This document shows positions 10,097-18,589 of a DNA stretch of 38,083 bases, piece after piece. Made by a program: the position numbers and the translations under genes. Within the stretch, counting starts at the first letter, position 1; each line of letters opens with the position of its first letter. The DNA is from Candidatus Bacteroides merdigallinarum (GTDB lineage: Bacteria; Bacteroidota; Bacteroidia; Bacteroidales; Bacteroidaceae). The stretch is from positions 1 through 38,083 of the forward strand of contig DXBX01000053.1 of the NCBI GenBank assembly GCA_019116285.1, given 5' to 3'. Under the pieces are notes generated by a model. That model had not been told where the DNA came from and ran no database searches. It saw only the letters and a list, made by a program, of their open reading frames with translations.

Positions 10097-12193
10097 TCAA
10101 CTGATGGCCGCCCAATTGATGTTGGTCTTGCGCAGGGCCTTCAATTGGCGCCATAAGACTTCGTTTTCGGGCAGCTCGCCATTGGGGTCGGCATCCACCA
10201 CGCGTTGAGCCACCTCGCGCACATACTGCAGGAGTTGTCCATCGCGCGCAATATCAGCAATTTTCAAGTCGAAAGCGATGCCGCTCTGCTGGGTGCCTTC
10301 CAGGTCGCCGGGGCCACGGAGTTTGAGGTCGGCTTCGGCAATCTCGAACCCGTCGTTGGTGCGCACCATGATTTCCAGCCGCTTGCGGGTATCCTCGGCC
10401 AGCTTATACCCCGTCACCAGGATGCAGTAGGATTGGTCGGCTCCACGCCCTACCCTGCCCCGCAATTGATGCAATTGGGAGAGGCCGAAACGTTCAGCAT
10501 TTTCAATGACCATCACCGAGGCATTGGGCACATTGACCCCGACCTCGATAACCGTGGTGGCCACCATGATTTGCGCTTCACCCGAAGCGAAAAGTTGCAT
10601 CTGGGCATCTTTCTCGGCGGGCTTCATCTTGCCATGCACCTTGCAAATGCGACAATCGGGGAAGGCCGCGCATATCAGTTCATAGCCCTCCTCCAGGTTC
10701 TTCAGGTCGATTTTCTCGCTCTCCTTGATGAGGGGGTAGACGAAGTACACTTGCCGCCCCTCGTCAATCTGCTTGCGCACAGAGCGGTAGAGACTCTCGC
10801 GCCGATTGTCGAATTGGTGAATGGTGGCGATGGGCTTACGTCCGGGTGGCAACTCGTCGATGACCGATACATCCAGGTCTCCGTAGAGCGTCATGGCGAG
10901 CGTGCGGGGGATAGGCGTGGCGGTCATCACCAAGACGTGGGGCGGCTGATTATTCTTCGTCCACAGACGGGCGCGTTGCTCCACACCGAAGCGGTGTTGC
11001 TCATCAATGACGGCCAGGCCCAGGGAGGCGAATTGCACGGTGTCTTCTATCAAAGCGTGGGTGCCTATGAGAATGTGCACCTCGCCCGTCAGGAGTCCGC
11101 TCAGTATGGCTTCGCGCCGTTTTCCCTTGATGGAGCCGGTCAATAACTCCACGCGGATATCCATCCCTCCGAGGAAGTGGCGGATAGTCTCATAATGCTG
11201 GTTGGCCAGGATTTCGGTAGGAGCCATCATACAAGCCTGATACCCATTGTCCAAGGCTATGAGCATACTCATCAGAGCCACGAGTGTCTTGCCACTCCCC
11301 ACATCGCCTTGCAGCAAACGGTTCATCTGCCGCCCCGAACCGAGATCTCGCCGGATTTCCTTGAGCACCCGCTTCTGAGCACCGGTCAATTCAAAAGGCA
11401 GATGTTGGGAGTAAAAGGTATTAAACACCTCACCCACCCGTCCAAAGACATAGCCCCGATAGCGCCGTTGACGGTCCTTGGCATAGCGCAGGATATTAAG
11501 TTGGACATAAAACAACTCCTCGAATTTCAAGCGGTATTGCGCCTTGCGGAGCATATCGGCATTGGCGGGAAAATGGATGTTGCGCAAGGCGTCGGTCAGG
11601 TGCATCAGGTGATGCTCGGTCAAGATGGCGGGCGAAAGCGTCTCAGGCAGAGGTTCGTTGATCTGCTTGAGGAGTTGGGCCATCATCCGCTCGATGGCGC
11701 GCGAATTGAGCGCACTTCGCTTCATGCGCTCCGTCGTGTTGTAATATGGTTGAAGTCCCATAGAAGAGAGGGTCACCTCGGACACCTCGTCGATGTCCGG
11801 ATGGGGGATATTGAATCGCCCGTTATAAGCCGTCGGCTTGCCGAAAACGATGTACTCCCGGTGAACCTTGTACTTACCGGTGATGTATTTGATGCCTTGA
11901 AACCACACCAAATCCACGAAACCCGTCCCGTCCGTGAAGTGGGCCACGAGCCGTTGCCCGCGTCCTTCACCCGCCAATTCAAAGCCCCGGATTTCTCCCT
12001 TCAACTGGATATAGGGCATATTGCCATCTATCTCACGAATGGCGTAGATGCGGCTTCTATCCACATATTTATAGGGGAAATAATAGAGGAGGTCGTGCAT
12101 GGAGAAGATGTCCAATTCCTTATTGAATAAAGCTGCACGCTGAGGGCCGACGCCCGTGAGGAACTTGATATCGCGCGTGGTCAAGTCAAGCAT
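10097..12193 (-). CDS. recG: ATP-dependent DNA helicase RecG
   Basis: 698 residues, normal length. RecG remodels stalled forks and branch-migrates Holliday junctions. Visible parts: the N-terminal wedge/OB region (KFLTGVGPQRAALFNKELDIFSMHDLLYYFP), Walker A GDVGSGKTLVAL, the DEQHRFGVEQR box, motif III TATPIPRTLA, and in the C-terminal helicase half QVYFVYPLIKESEKIDL, VATTVIEVGVNVPNA, LHQLRGRVGRG. It is the last gene of the pdxJ-to-recG run, seven bases after ispD. Complete, no anomalies. Confidence 0.98.
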   Translation of the reverse strand: MLDLTTRDIKFLTGVGPQRAALFNKELDIFSMHDLLYYFPYKYVDRSRIYAIREIDGNMPYIQLKGEIRGFELAGEGRGQRLVAHFTDGTGFVDLVWFQGIKYITGKYKVHREYIVFGKPTAYNGRFNIPHPDIDEVSEVTLSSMGLQPYYNTTERMKRSALNSRAIERMMAQLLKQINEPLPETLSPAILTEHHLMHLTDALRNIHFPANADMLRKAQYRLKFEELFYVQLNILRYAKDRQRRYRGYVFGRVGEVFNTFYSQHLPFELTGAQKRVLKEIRRDLGSGRQMNRLLQGDVGSGKTLVALMSMLIALDNGYQACMMAPTEILANQHYETIRHFLGGMDIRVELLTGSIKGKRREAILSGLLTGEVHILIGTHALIEDTVQFASLGLAVIDEQHRFGVEQRARLWTKNNQPPHVLVMTATPIPRTLAMTLYGDLDVSVIDELPPGRKPIATIHQFDNRRESLYRSVRKQIDEGRQVYFVYPLIKESEKIDLKNLEEGYELICAAFPDCRICKVHGKMKPAEKDAQMQLFASGEAQIMVATTVIEVGVNVPNASVMVIENAERFGLSQLHQLRGRVGRGADQSYCILVTGYKLAEDTRKRLEIMVRTNDGFEIAEADLKLRGPGDLEGTQQSGIAFDLKIADIARDGQLLQYVREVAQRVVDADPNGELPENEVLWRQLKALRKTNINWAAIS

Positions 12194-12200
12194 AGGCGTG

Positions 12201-12857
12201 TCAAAGCAAGGCTTCGGCCACCCGAAGGTCGAAAGGCGTGGTAATCTTGATATTCTCGCGGTTGCCCTCCGTCAAGGTAACGGATACGCCCAAGGCCTCC
12301 ACCACCGAGGCATCGTCCGTGAAAGCAGATACGTAGGGCTGCTCGTAAGCCCGCTTCAGAAGCTCTATGTCAAACACTTGCGGCGTCTGCACCAGGCGGT
12401 ACTCATCCCGGTTAACAGTCATGCTCCCTCCGTCCGTCAGATGCCGCACGGTCTCCACTACGGGCACCACAGGCACCACGGCCTTCTTTTCGGCCGCCAG
12501 CGCATAGCAACGGGCTATTACTTCCCGCGAGACGAAAGGCCGCACTCCGTCGTGCACCCCTACCCGCCCGGGAGCTTCGACTAGCGCCAAGCCGTTGCGC
12601 ACCGAGTGGAAGCGCGTTTCTCCTCCATCGGCCACAAGGTGGGGTACCGAAAAACGGTACTCCCCGCACAACCCTTGCCAATAATCTTGCTGGTCGTGCG
12701 GGAGTACCAATATGATCCGCATCGCCCCGTCGTAGGCATGGAAAGCCTCCAGCGTGCGCATCAGCACGGGTTTCCCTCCTATGGGAAGGAATTGCTTGGG
12801 AAGATCCGCTCCCATGCGCAGGCCTTTGCCTCCGGCCACGATCAATGCGTAATCCAT
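12201..12857 (-). CDS. ispD: 2-C-methyl-D-erythritol 4-phosphate cytidylyltransferase
   Basis: 218 residues. It joins CTP to methylerythritol phosphate in the MEP isoprenoid pathway. The nucleotide-binding N-terminus is intact ([19 protein letters not shown], with the Arg and Lys that bind CTP phosphates), followed by [39 protein letters not shown] and [15 protein letters not shown]. Spacing is 13 bases after the DJ-1 gene and seven bases before recG, so it shares their transcript. Confidence 0.97.
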   Translation of the reverse strand: MDYALIVAGGKGLRMGADLPKQFLPIGGKPVLMRTLEAFHAYDGAMRIILVLPHDQQDYWQGLCGEYRFSVPHLVADGGETRFHSVRNGLALVEAPGRVGVHDGVRPFVSREVIARCYALAAEKKAVVPVVPVVETVRHLTDGGSMTVNRDEYRLVQTPQVFDIELLKRAYEQPYVSAFTDDASVVEALGVSVTLTEGNRENIKITTPFDLRVAEALL

Positions 12858-12870
12858 GGGCGGTGCCTAT

Positions 12871-13419
12871 TTAACGGAGGCACATGGCCTCTTCCAGTTC
12901 CTTCACTTTCTCCTTGCCGCAGAGATGCTCCACCAAGGCCAAGCCGAACTTCATGCAAGCCCCCGGTCCCTTGCCGGTGATGATGTTGCCATCCTTCTCC
13001 ACCATGGCGCCGGTATATTCGGCTCCCTCCAGGTATTTGTCGAAGCCGGGATAGCAGGTGGCCTTCTTACCCTTCAGCAATCCAAGGTTTCCCAATACCA
13101 TCGGGGCAGCGCAAATGGCGGCAATACTCTTGCCTTCCTGAGCGGAGCGCACCAGCAACTTACGCAGGTCTTCGCACTCGTTCAAAGTCGTAGCGCCGGG
13201 CAGTCCGCCGGGTAATACCAGCATTTCGGCATCGAAGAAGTCGCAATTCACGATGTTCTTGTCGCACAATACAGGCACGCCATGGGCGCCCTTCACGATT
13301 TCATCCTCCGTCACTGTCACCATCTGCACTTTCACACCTGCACGTCTCAGGATGTCTACGGCTACGAAAGCCTCCATTTCTTCAAAGCCATCGGCGAAGA
13401 AAACATACACTGTACCCAT
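12871..13419 (-). CDS. DJ-1/PfpI family protein (YajL/ThiJ-like)
   Basis: 182 residues, full length for the DJ-1 family. Conserved features: the acidic residue region FFADGFEEMEAF near the N-terminus (Glu supporting the nucleophile), LVLPGGLPGATTL, and the nucleophile elbow with Cys in AAICAAPMVL. The closest characterised relatives by motif are YajL/DJ-1-type proteins, described as protective against carbonyl or oxidative stress; the exact activity is disputed in the literature. Cytoplasmic. It lies 16 bases after tonB and 13 before ispD in the same transcript. Confidence 0.92.
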   Translation of the reverse strand: MGTVYVFFADGFEEMEAFVAVDILRRAGVKVQMVTVTEDEIVKGAHGVPVLCDKNIVNCDFFDAEMLVLPGGLPGATTLNECEDLRKLLVRSAQEGKSIAAICAAPMVLGNLGLLKGKKATCYPGFDKYLEGAEYTGAMVEKDGNIITGKGPGACMKFGLALVEHLCGKEKVKELEEAMCLR

Positions 13420-13435
13420 AATCTATTCTCCTTAT

Positions 13436-14239
13436 TTACTTTAGGTTAAAATAATATGTTATCGTTCCTACCTGATTGGTCAATCCATCCACCGCGTTGA
13501 ACCTTGCCTTGCGGGCAGCATCCAGCGCAGCTTTGCGTAAGGCGGGATTGACTGTATTGGTCTGCTTGTTGATTTCGGCAGCTATCACACGACCGGCCGG
13601 ATTGACAGTAATAGTTACTACCACGCGACCTTCATCCTGCACGTTGTACACCGGGCGCGGCAATCCGCCAGCCCCGATGGAGCGTCCGCCCAGGTTGAAC
13701 TCGCCATAACCACCCACGCCCGTAGAGGCACCGGTCTCCGCATTACCTTGCGGACTACCCTGTATGCCCTTACCCGTCTGCGCATCACCCCGACTACCCA
13801 TCTTGGCTCCCTTGCCAAAGGCACCTGCTACCCGGCGACGGGCAGCCTCCTCCGCCTCGCGACGCTCGCGTTCGGCACGCTCTGCAGCCAGCTTTCGGGC
13901 TTCCTCCGCCTTTTCGGCTTCGGTTTTTTCAGGTATCTTCGCCTCCTGCTTCGATTCAGGAGTCAAGGCTACCGTTTCCTCCAAATCTTGGGTAATGAGT
14001 TCCTGCTCCACGGATTCCTGAGGCACGACCGCCTCGGCGGGCATTGTCTCCACCTCCACCAACGAAGGATCCGACCAGCCCGAAGCTTGGGGTACGTCGC
14101 CCAGCATCACGGGCACACCGCTCTCTTCCTGCGGCTCAGGCGGGGTGAAACCCATCAGAAACAGGAAGATGACGAAAGCCACGTGCACCAGCACGGCTCC
14201 CAGCATGCCTATGTATTTCCCTTTCTTCTTCGGATCCAT
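13436..14239 (-). CDS. tonB: TonB-like energy transducer
   Basis: 267 residues. A short cytoplasmic N-terminus (MDPKKKGKYIG) is followed by one membrane segment (about 11-30), a Pro/Glu-rich stretch, a Lys/Glu/Ala/Arg-rich helical rod (EAKIPEKTEAEKAEEARKL and on) spanning the periplasm, a Gly-rich linker, and a TonB C-terminal domain of about 90 residues (GGLPRPVYNVQDEGRVVV, AARKARFNAVDG, GTITYYFNLK). It should couple the ExbB/ExbD proton channel to outer-membrane receptors such as the barrel at 25843. Together with exbB and exbD just upstream it makes a complete Ton system; TolA-like use cannot be excluded. Confidence 0.93.
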   Translation of the reverse strand: MDPKKKGKYIGMLGAVLVHVAFVIFLFLMGFTPPEPQEESGVPVMLGDVPQASGWSDPSLVEVETMPAEAVVPQESVEQELITQDLEETVALTPESKQEAKIPEKTEAEKAEEARKLAAERAERERREAEEAARRRVAGAFGKGAKMGSRGDAQTGKGIQGSPQGNAETGASTGVGGYGEFNLGGRSIGAGGLPRPVYNVQDEGRVVVTITVNPAGRVIAAEINKQTNTVNPALRKAALDAARKARFNAVDGLTNQVGTITYYFNLK

Positions 14240-14272
14240 TATGACGTATAATACCTATTTATATATAGCCGC

Positions 14273-14689
14273 TTACTCATCCGAATCGGGCGGACGAGTG
14301 GCCAGCACCATCTTGAAGTGGTTCTCGTTGGCGATGTTCAGCACCTTCACGATTTCCCCGTAGGGCACGGACACATCGGCATAGAGCGCCACGTACATCT
14401 CCGGCTCGCGCTCGGCGCACGACTTCAGGAAACCGGGCAATTCGTCCAGCGTGACGGGTTGCTCGCGGTCATTGCCGAAGGCCGCATAATAGTTCAATTC
14501 CTTGTCAATGATAACACGCGTCAAAGGTTTGGCGGAGGTCTGCTCTTTGCCTTGCGGAAGCAACACCTTGATAGCGTTGGGCGAAACCACCGTCGAAGTG
14601 ATCATGAAGAAGATCAGCAACAGGAAGATGAGGTCCGTCATGGACGCCATGCTGAAGGTGGGCGATATTTTAGCTCTGCGTTTTAACAC
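14273..14689 (-). CDS. exbD: ExbD/TolR biopolymer transport protein
   Basis: 138 residues with the standard layout: short basic N-terminus (MLKRRAKISPTFSMASM), one membrane helix starting at TDLIFLLLIFFMITSTVV with the key Asp (TDLIF) that takes part in proton flow, then a periplasmic domain of about 95 residues. Works in a complex with the ExbB-like protein, encoded 25 bases upstream, and with TonB, 33 bases downstream. Confidence 0.95.
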   Translation of the reverse strand: MLKRRAKISPTFSMASMTDLIFLLLIFFMITSTVVSPNAIKVLLPQGKEQTSAKPLTRVIIDKELNYYAAFGNDREQPVTLDELPGFLKSCAEREPEMYVALYADVSVPYGEIVKVLNIANENHFKMVLATRPPDSDE

Positions 14690-14714
14690 TGCTCGTTCGT
14701 TTACAAGGTTTCTA

Positions 14715-15431
14715 TCAATTGGCAGGTTCGTTCAGCAAGTCCATGAATGCCATGGTCTTGCCTTCCATCTTGTTGACCACCCCGTCCACCAGGGTCACCA
14801 GATAATTGTAGGCAAACATCATGATGATGCCCACAATCAGGCCACCCACCGTAGTAATCATGGCCTCGTAGATGCCACCGGAGAGCAAGGTGATATCGAT
14901 GTTGTTGCCGGCATTGGCCATCTCGAAGAAGGCCTTCACCATGCCCGTCACCGTGCCGAGGAATCCCAGCATCGGCGCACCTCCTGCAATGGTAGCCATG
15001 ATGGTAAAGCCTTTCTCCAGCTTCGCCACCTCAATGTTACCCACGTTCTCAATGGCGGCCTGCACATCGTTCACAGGACGCCCCAGACGGGTGATTCCCT
15101 TCTCGATCATGCGCGCCGAGGGCGTGTTGACGCTGCGGCAATAAGCAATGGCCGCCTTGATTTCGCCTCCCAGGATGTAATCCTTGATTTTGTCCATGAA
15201 GAGCGGGTCCTCCTTGCCGGCCTTGCGGATGACATAATTGCGCTCGAAGAGGATGTAGAATCCGATGAGCGACATCACTCCCAGCACAATCATGATCCAG
15301 CCGCCCTTGACGGCCATGTCCCATAAGTTCATTTCCTGGGCTGCCCCTACCGGTGTCAGCACCGGATTGGCACCCGCAATCGTATCGCTCAGCGAACCGG
15401 CCGCCTGGGCCAAAAGCATCATCATGTCCAT
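14715..15431 (-). CDS. exbB: MotA/TolQ/ExbB proton channel family protein
   Basis: 238 residues from the ATG at 15431, two bases after the pdxJ stop. A TTG six bases earlier would overlap that stop and is less likely. Membrane segments are seen near residues 30-60 (GGWIMIVLGVMSLIGFYILF) and in the C-terminal half (APMLGFLGTVTGMVKAF and GGLIVGIIMMFAYNYLVTLV), the classical ExbB/TolQ pattern with the conserved LGFLGTVTGM motif. It forms the inner-membrane channel with ExbD. Near-coupled to pdxJ, so it is expressed from the pdxJ promoter. Confidence 0.95.
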   Translation of the reverse strand: MDMMMLLAQAAGSLSDTIAGANPVLTPVGAAQEMNLWDMAVKGGWIMIVLGVMSLIGFYILFERNYVIRKAGKEDPLFMDKIKDYILGGEIKAAIAYCRSVNTPSARMIEKGITRLGRPVNDVQAAIENVGNIEVAKLEKGFTIMATIAGGAPMLGFLGTVTGMVKAFFEMANAGNNIDITLLSGGIYEAMITTVGGLIVGIIMMFAYNYLVTLVDGVVNKMEGKTMAFMDLLNEPAN

Positions 15432-15433
15432 AC

Positions 15434-16147
15434 TCAATGCAAGCAGTTTTTATATTCCTCGATAGTGCGTTGCAGGCCCAGGTACAAGGCATCGCAAATC
15501 AGCGCGTGCCCTATCGAGACCTCGTCCAGCCAAGGAATGTTTTTATAAAAGAAATTCAAGTTTTGCAGGTTCAGGTCGTGCCCGGCGTTCAAGCCCAAGC
15601 CCAACTTGCGTGCCACTTTGGCAGCCTCCACAAAGGGAGCGACCGCCTCCTCCGGATTCTTCGGATAAGCAGAGGCATAGGGCTCGGTATAAAGCTCCAC
15701 CCGGTCAGCCCCGGCCTTGGCGGCATATTCAATCATCTCGGGGTCGGTGGACACGAAGACAGAGGTGCGGATACCGGCCTGCTTGAAGGCCTCCAATACC
15801 TCGGTCAGAAATGCCAAATTGGCTTTTGTATCCCAACCGGCGTTCGAAGTCAGTTGCGTAGGACTGTCAGGCACCAATGTCACCTGATGGGGTTTTACCT
15901 TCAGTACCAGGTCGATAAATTCGCGTGAGGGATAACCCTCGATATTGAACTCCGTGCGGAGCAGAGGGCGCAATGCATAGACATCGCTCCTGCGGATATG
16001 GCGCTCGTCCGGACGGGGATGCACCGTAATCCCGTCTGCGCCAAAACGTTCGCAGTCTTGTGCAACTTTCAACACATCAGGCATATTGCCTCCGCGCGCA
16101 TTGCGCAACGTGGCCACCTTATTGATGTTTACACTCAGTTTAGTCAT
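15434..16147 (-). CDS. pdxJ: Pyridoxine 5'-phosphate synthase
   Basis: 237 residues from the ATG at 16147. The longer frame is rejected because it reads through the -7 element at 16171. PdxJ condenses 1-deoxyxylulose 5-phosphate with 3-amino-2-oxopropyl phosphate in the DXP-dependent vitamin B6 pathway. Conserved segments: [75 protein letters not shown] and [13 protein letters not shown]. It is the promoter-proximal gene of the seven-gene run to recG. Confidence 0.97.
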   Translation of the reverse strand: MTKLSVNINKVATLRNARGGNMPDVLKVAQDCERFGADGITVHPRPDERHIRRSDVYALRPLLRTEFNIEGYPSREFIDLVLKVKPHQVTLVPDSPTQLTSNAGWDTKANLAFLTEVLEAFKQAGIRTSVFVSTDPEMIEYAAKAGADRVELYTEPYASAYPKNPEEAVAPFVEAAKVARKLGLGLNAGHDLNLQNLNFFYKNIPWLDEVSIGHALICDALYLGLQRTIEEYKNCLH

Positions 16148-16170
16148 AATTTCATATTCTAGTTTCGCGG

Positions 16171-16178
16171 CAAAAGTA
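16171..16178 (-). promoter_or_regulatory. -7 promoter element (TACTTTTG) for the pdxJ-exbBD-tonB-ispD-recG run
   Basis: Perfect TAnnTTTG match, 23 bases before the pdxJ ATG. No equally good match is apparent in the short downstream gaps, so one promoter may serve seven genes. Confidence 0.65.
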
Positions 16179-16221
16179 CAAATAATAGTGATACCTTGAC
16201 TGCATTCTGCAAAAAAAATGC

Positions 16222-16229
16222 CATCTTTG
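16222..16229 (+). promoter_or_regulatory. -7-like element (CATCTTTG) for nadK
   Basis: One mismatch to TAnnTTTG, 24 bases before the chosen nadK ATG; a TTG at 16196-16198 could be the -33 part. Back to back with the pdxJ promoter. Confidence 0.5.
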
Positions 16230-16253
16230 CACCCCGGTAAAAGAGAAAGAAAC

Positions 16254-17123
16254 ATGAGATTTGCCCTATTCGGTAATACTTACCAAGCCAAGAAGTCCCT
16301 CCACGCCGAACGGTTGTTTCGGCTACTCGAGCAGCATCGGGCTGAGCTTTGCATCAGCCGCGAGTTCTACGATTTCCTGACTCACGACGTACACCTGAAC
16401 CTCCCCACCCTCGAACTGTTTGACGACGACCGTTTCCAGGCCGACATGGTCATCAGTCTGGGCGGCGACGGTACTTTCCTGAAAGCCGCCAGCCGCGTGG
16501 GAAATAAAGGTATCCCTATCCTGGGCATCAACACGGGGCGTCTGGGATTCCTGGCCGACATCTCCCCCGAAGAGATGGAGGAAACTTTCAACGAAATCGA
16601 TGAACACCGCTACCGCATCGAGGAGCGCAGCGTCTTGCAATTGAAGTGTGACCACCCGCGCCTGGCCCGCGAACCCTATGCACTAAACGAGATTGCCGTG
16701 CTGAAACGGGACAGTTCCTCCATGATTACCATCCGGGCCACCATCGACGGCATGCCCCTGGCCACCTACCAGGCCGACGGACTCATCGTGGCCACGCCCA
16801 CCGGCTCGACCGCCTACTCACTCAGCGTGGGAGGCCCCATCATTGCACCGGACAGCAAGACCATCGCCCTGACACCCGTGGCCCCACACAGCCTCAACAT
16901 CCGCCCCATCGTCATCTGCGACGACCGCGAGATTACCCTTGACGTAGAGAGCCGGAGCCACAACTTCCTGGTGGCCATCGACGGACGCAGCGAATCGTGC
17001 CGCGAAACCACCCGCCTGACCATTGCCAAGGCCGCACACACCATCAAGGTGGTGAAGCGCGTCAACCACCGCTTCTTCGACACCTTGCGCAACAAGATGA
17101 TGTGGGGAGCCGACGTCCGCTGA
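16254..17123 (+). CDS. nadK: NAD kinase
   Basis: 289 residues from the ATG at 16254. An in-frame ATG at 16218 lies before the promoter -7 element and is rejected. It phosphorylates NAD to NADP. Motifs: the GGDGT phosphate-donor motif ([14 protein letters not shown]), [25 protein letters not shown], and the second conserved block [18 protein letters not shown]. Complete and standard length. It is a single gene on the plus strand, divergent from pdxJ, and its stop is followed within 13 bases by a 22-bp-period repeat array. Confidence 0.97.
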   Translation: MRFALFGNTYQAKKSLHAERLFRLLEQHRAELCISREFYDFLTHDVHLNLPTLELFDDDRFQADMVISLGGDGTFLKAASRVGNKGIPILGINTGRLGFLADISPEEMEETFNEIDEHRYRIEERSVLQLKCDHPRLAREPYALNEIAVLKRDSSSMITIRATIDGMPLATYQADGLIVATPTGSTAYSLSVGGPIIAPDSKTIALTPVAPHSLNIRPIVICDDREITLDVESRSHNFLVAIDGRSESCRETTRLTIAKAAHTIKVVKRVNHRFFDTLRNKMMWGADVR

Positions 17124-17135
17124 GACGCCTCCCAT

Positions 17136-17223
17136 GGACGCTCTTGTTCGTCGGCTCGCCCGAGCACGCTCGTCGGCTCCGAAGAACGCGCTCGTCGGCT
17201 CCTCCGAACACGAGCAGAAAAGC
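17136..17223. repeat. 22-bp-period tandem array downstream of nadK
   Basis: The word TCGTCGGCTC occurs at 17148, 17170 and 17192, exactly 22 bp apart, in otherwise variable units; a fourth degenerate unit follows. Short palindromes are embedded, such as CGAGCACGCTCG and the arms GCTCGT/ACGAGC. The period is not a multiple of three, so this is not coding. Units resemble those of the array at 30600. Confidence 0.75.
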
Positions 17224-17319
17224 CTTTGAATAAGGTCTTGATTATCAACATTCACCAAAAGAAATGCCCCCGGACGAAAAGTTTTACATTCTTTAGGCCG
17301 TCCATTCAAAAGTATTCAC

Positions 17320-17327
17320 TATATTTG
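17320..17327 (+). promoter_or_regulatory. -7 promoter element (TATATTTG) for the HAD-thioesterase gene
   Basis: Perfect TAnnTTTG, 29 bases before the ATG at 17357. Confidence 0.65.
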
Positions 17328-17356
17328 TGCTTCAAACATCTAAATAACCAAAGGCC

Positions 17357-18589
17357 ATGAAGTACAAACTATTAGTCCTCGATGTAGACGGGACATTGCT
17401 CAACAACGAACGACAAATCAGCAAGCGCACCCTGAGTGCCCTGCTGAAAGTACAACAAGCCGGCGTCAAGATTGCCTTGGCATCCGGCCGACCGACCTAC
17501 GGCATCATCCCCTTGGCTAAAGCCCTGGAGCTGGGCAACTATGGCGGCTATGTCATCTCGTACAACGGTTGCCAGATCATCAAGGCCGAGAACGGGGAAA
17601 TCATCTTTGAACGCCGTATCAATCCCGAGCTGATTCCCTACTTGGAGAAAAAGGCACGGAAGAACAACTTCGACATCTTCACCTATCACGACGACACCAT
17701 CCTGACCAGCAACCCGGACAACCCGCACATCCGGCAGGAGGCCGCACTGAACGGACTGAAAATCATCAAGGAGGATGAGTTCTCCTCCGCCATTGATTTC
17801 TATCCCTGCAAGGTGATGCTGGTAAGCGATGATTATGACGCGCTGGCCGACCTGGAAGCCAAGTGGAAGAAACGCCTGGCCGGTACACTGGACGTGTTCC
17901 CCTCCGAACCGTTCTACCTGGAAGCCGTGCCTTGGGGCATCGACAAGTCCAACACTTTGGGCGTCCTGCTGGAAGAGCTGGGCATCAGCCGTGAGGAGAC
18001 CATGGCCATCGGCGACGGTGTGGCCGATGTGACGATGTTGCAGATGGCCGGCCTGGCCGTCGCCATGGGACATGCACCCGACTCGGTGAAGGTCTGCGCC
18101 GACCAAGTGACGGGTACTAACGAGGAAGACGGTGTGGCTCAGGCCGTGGAGAAAGCCATCCTGGCCGAGGTACATGCTTCAGAGATCCCGCTGGACTTCC
18201 TGAACGAGGTAGGCAAGACCGCCTTGATGGGCAACCTGGGCATCCAGTATACCTATGCCTCCGAAGAGCGCATCGAGGCCACCATGCCCGTAGACCAACG
18301 TACACGCCAGCCCTTTGGCATCCTGCACGGTGGTGCTACATTGGCTTTGGCCGAAACGGTGGCGGGGCTGGGCTCGATGATTACGGTCAAACCGGACGAG
18401 ATTGTCGTGGGAATGCAGGTCAGCGGCAACCACATCTCATCGGCACACGAAGGTGATACGGTGCGTGCCGTGGGCACTATCGTCCACAAAGGACGCTCGT
18501 CGCACGTGTGGAACGTGGACGTGTTCACCTCCACCAACAAGCTGGTGTCCAGTGTCCGCGTCATCAACAGCATCATGAAGAAGAAGTAA
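17357..18589 (+). CDS. Fusion: Cof-type HAD phosphatase + hotdog (PaaI/MenI-like) thioesterase
   Basis: 410 residues, about 140 longer than a lone Cof-type phosphatase. Residues 1 to about 265 are HAD-IIB: motif I LDVDGTLLNN with both catalytic Asp residues, motif II region ALASGRPTYG, and motif IV GDGVADVTML. Residues about 275-408 are a hotdog thioesterase with QPFGILHGGATLALAET, very close to the signature of E. coli MenI/YdiI and EntH (QPFGxxHGG, then a Glu in the helix), and a C-terminal GRSSHVWNVDV. The first half should hydrolyse sugar or cofactor phosphates, the second an acyl-CoA. A role in menaquinone synthesis (DHNA-CoA hydrolysis) is an inference from motif only. Its 3' end overlaps the convergent ABC ATPase gene by 17 bases. 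Confidence 0.85.
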   Translation: MKYKLLVLDVDGTLLNNERQISKRTLSALLKVQQAGVKIALASGRPTYGIIPLAKALELGNYGGYVISYNGCQIIKAENGEIIFERRINPELIPYLEKKARKNNFDIFTYHDDTILTSNPDNPHIRQEAALNGLKIIKEDEFSSAIDFYPCKVMLVSDDYDALADLEAKWKKRLAGTLDVFPSEPFYLEAVPWGIDKSNTLGVLLEELGISREETMAIGDGVADVTMLQMAGLAVAMGHAPDSVKVCADQVTGTNEEDGVAQAVEKAILAEVHASEIPLDFLNEVGKTALMGNLGIQYTYASEERIEATMPVDQRTRQPFGILHGGATLALAETVAGLGSMITVKPDEIVVGMQVSGNHISSAHEGDTVRAVGTIVHKGRSSHVWNVDVFTSTNKLVSSVRVINSIMKKK

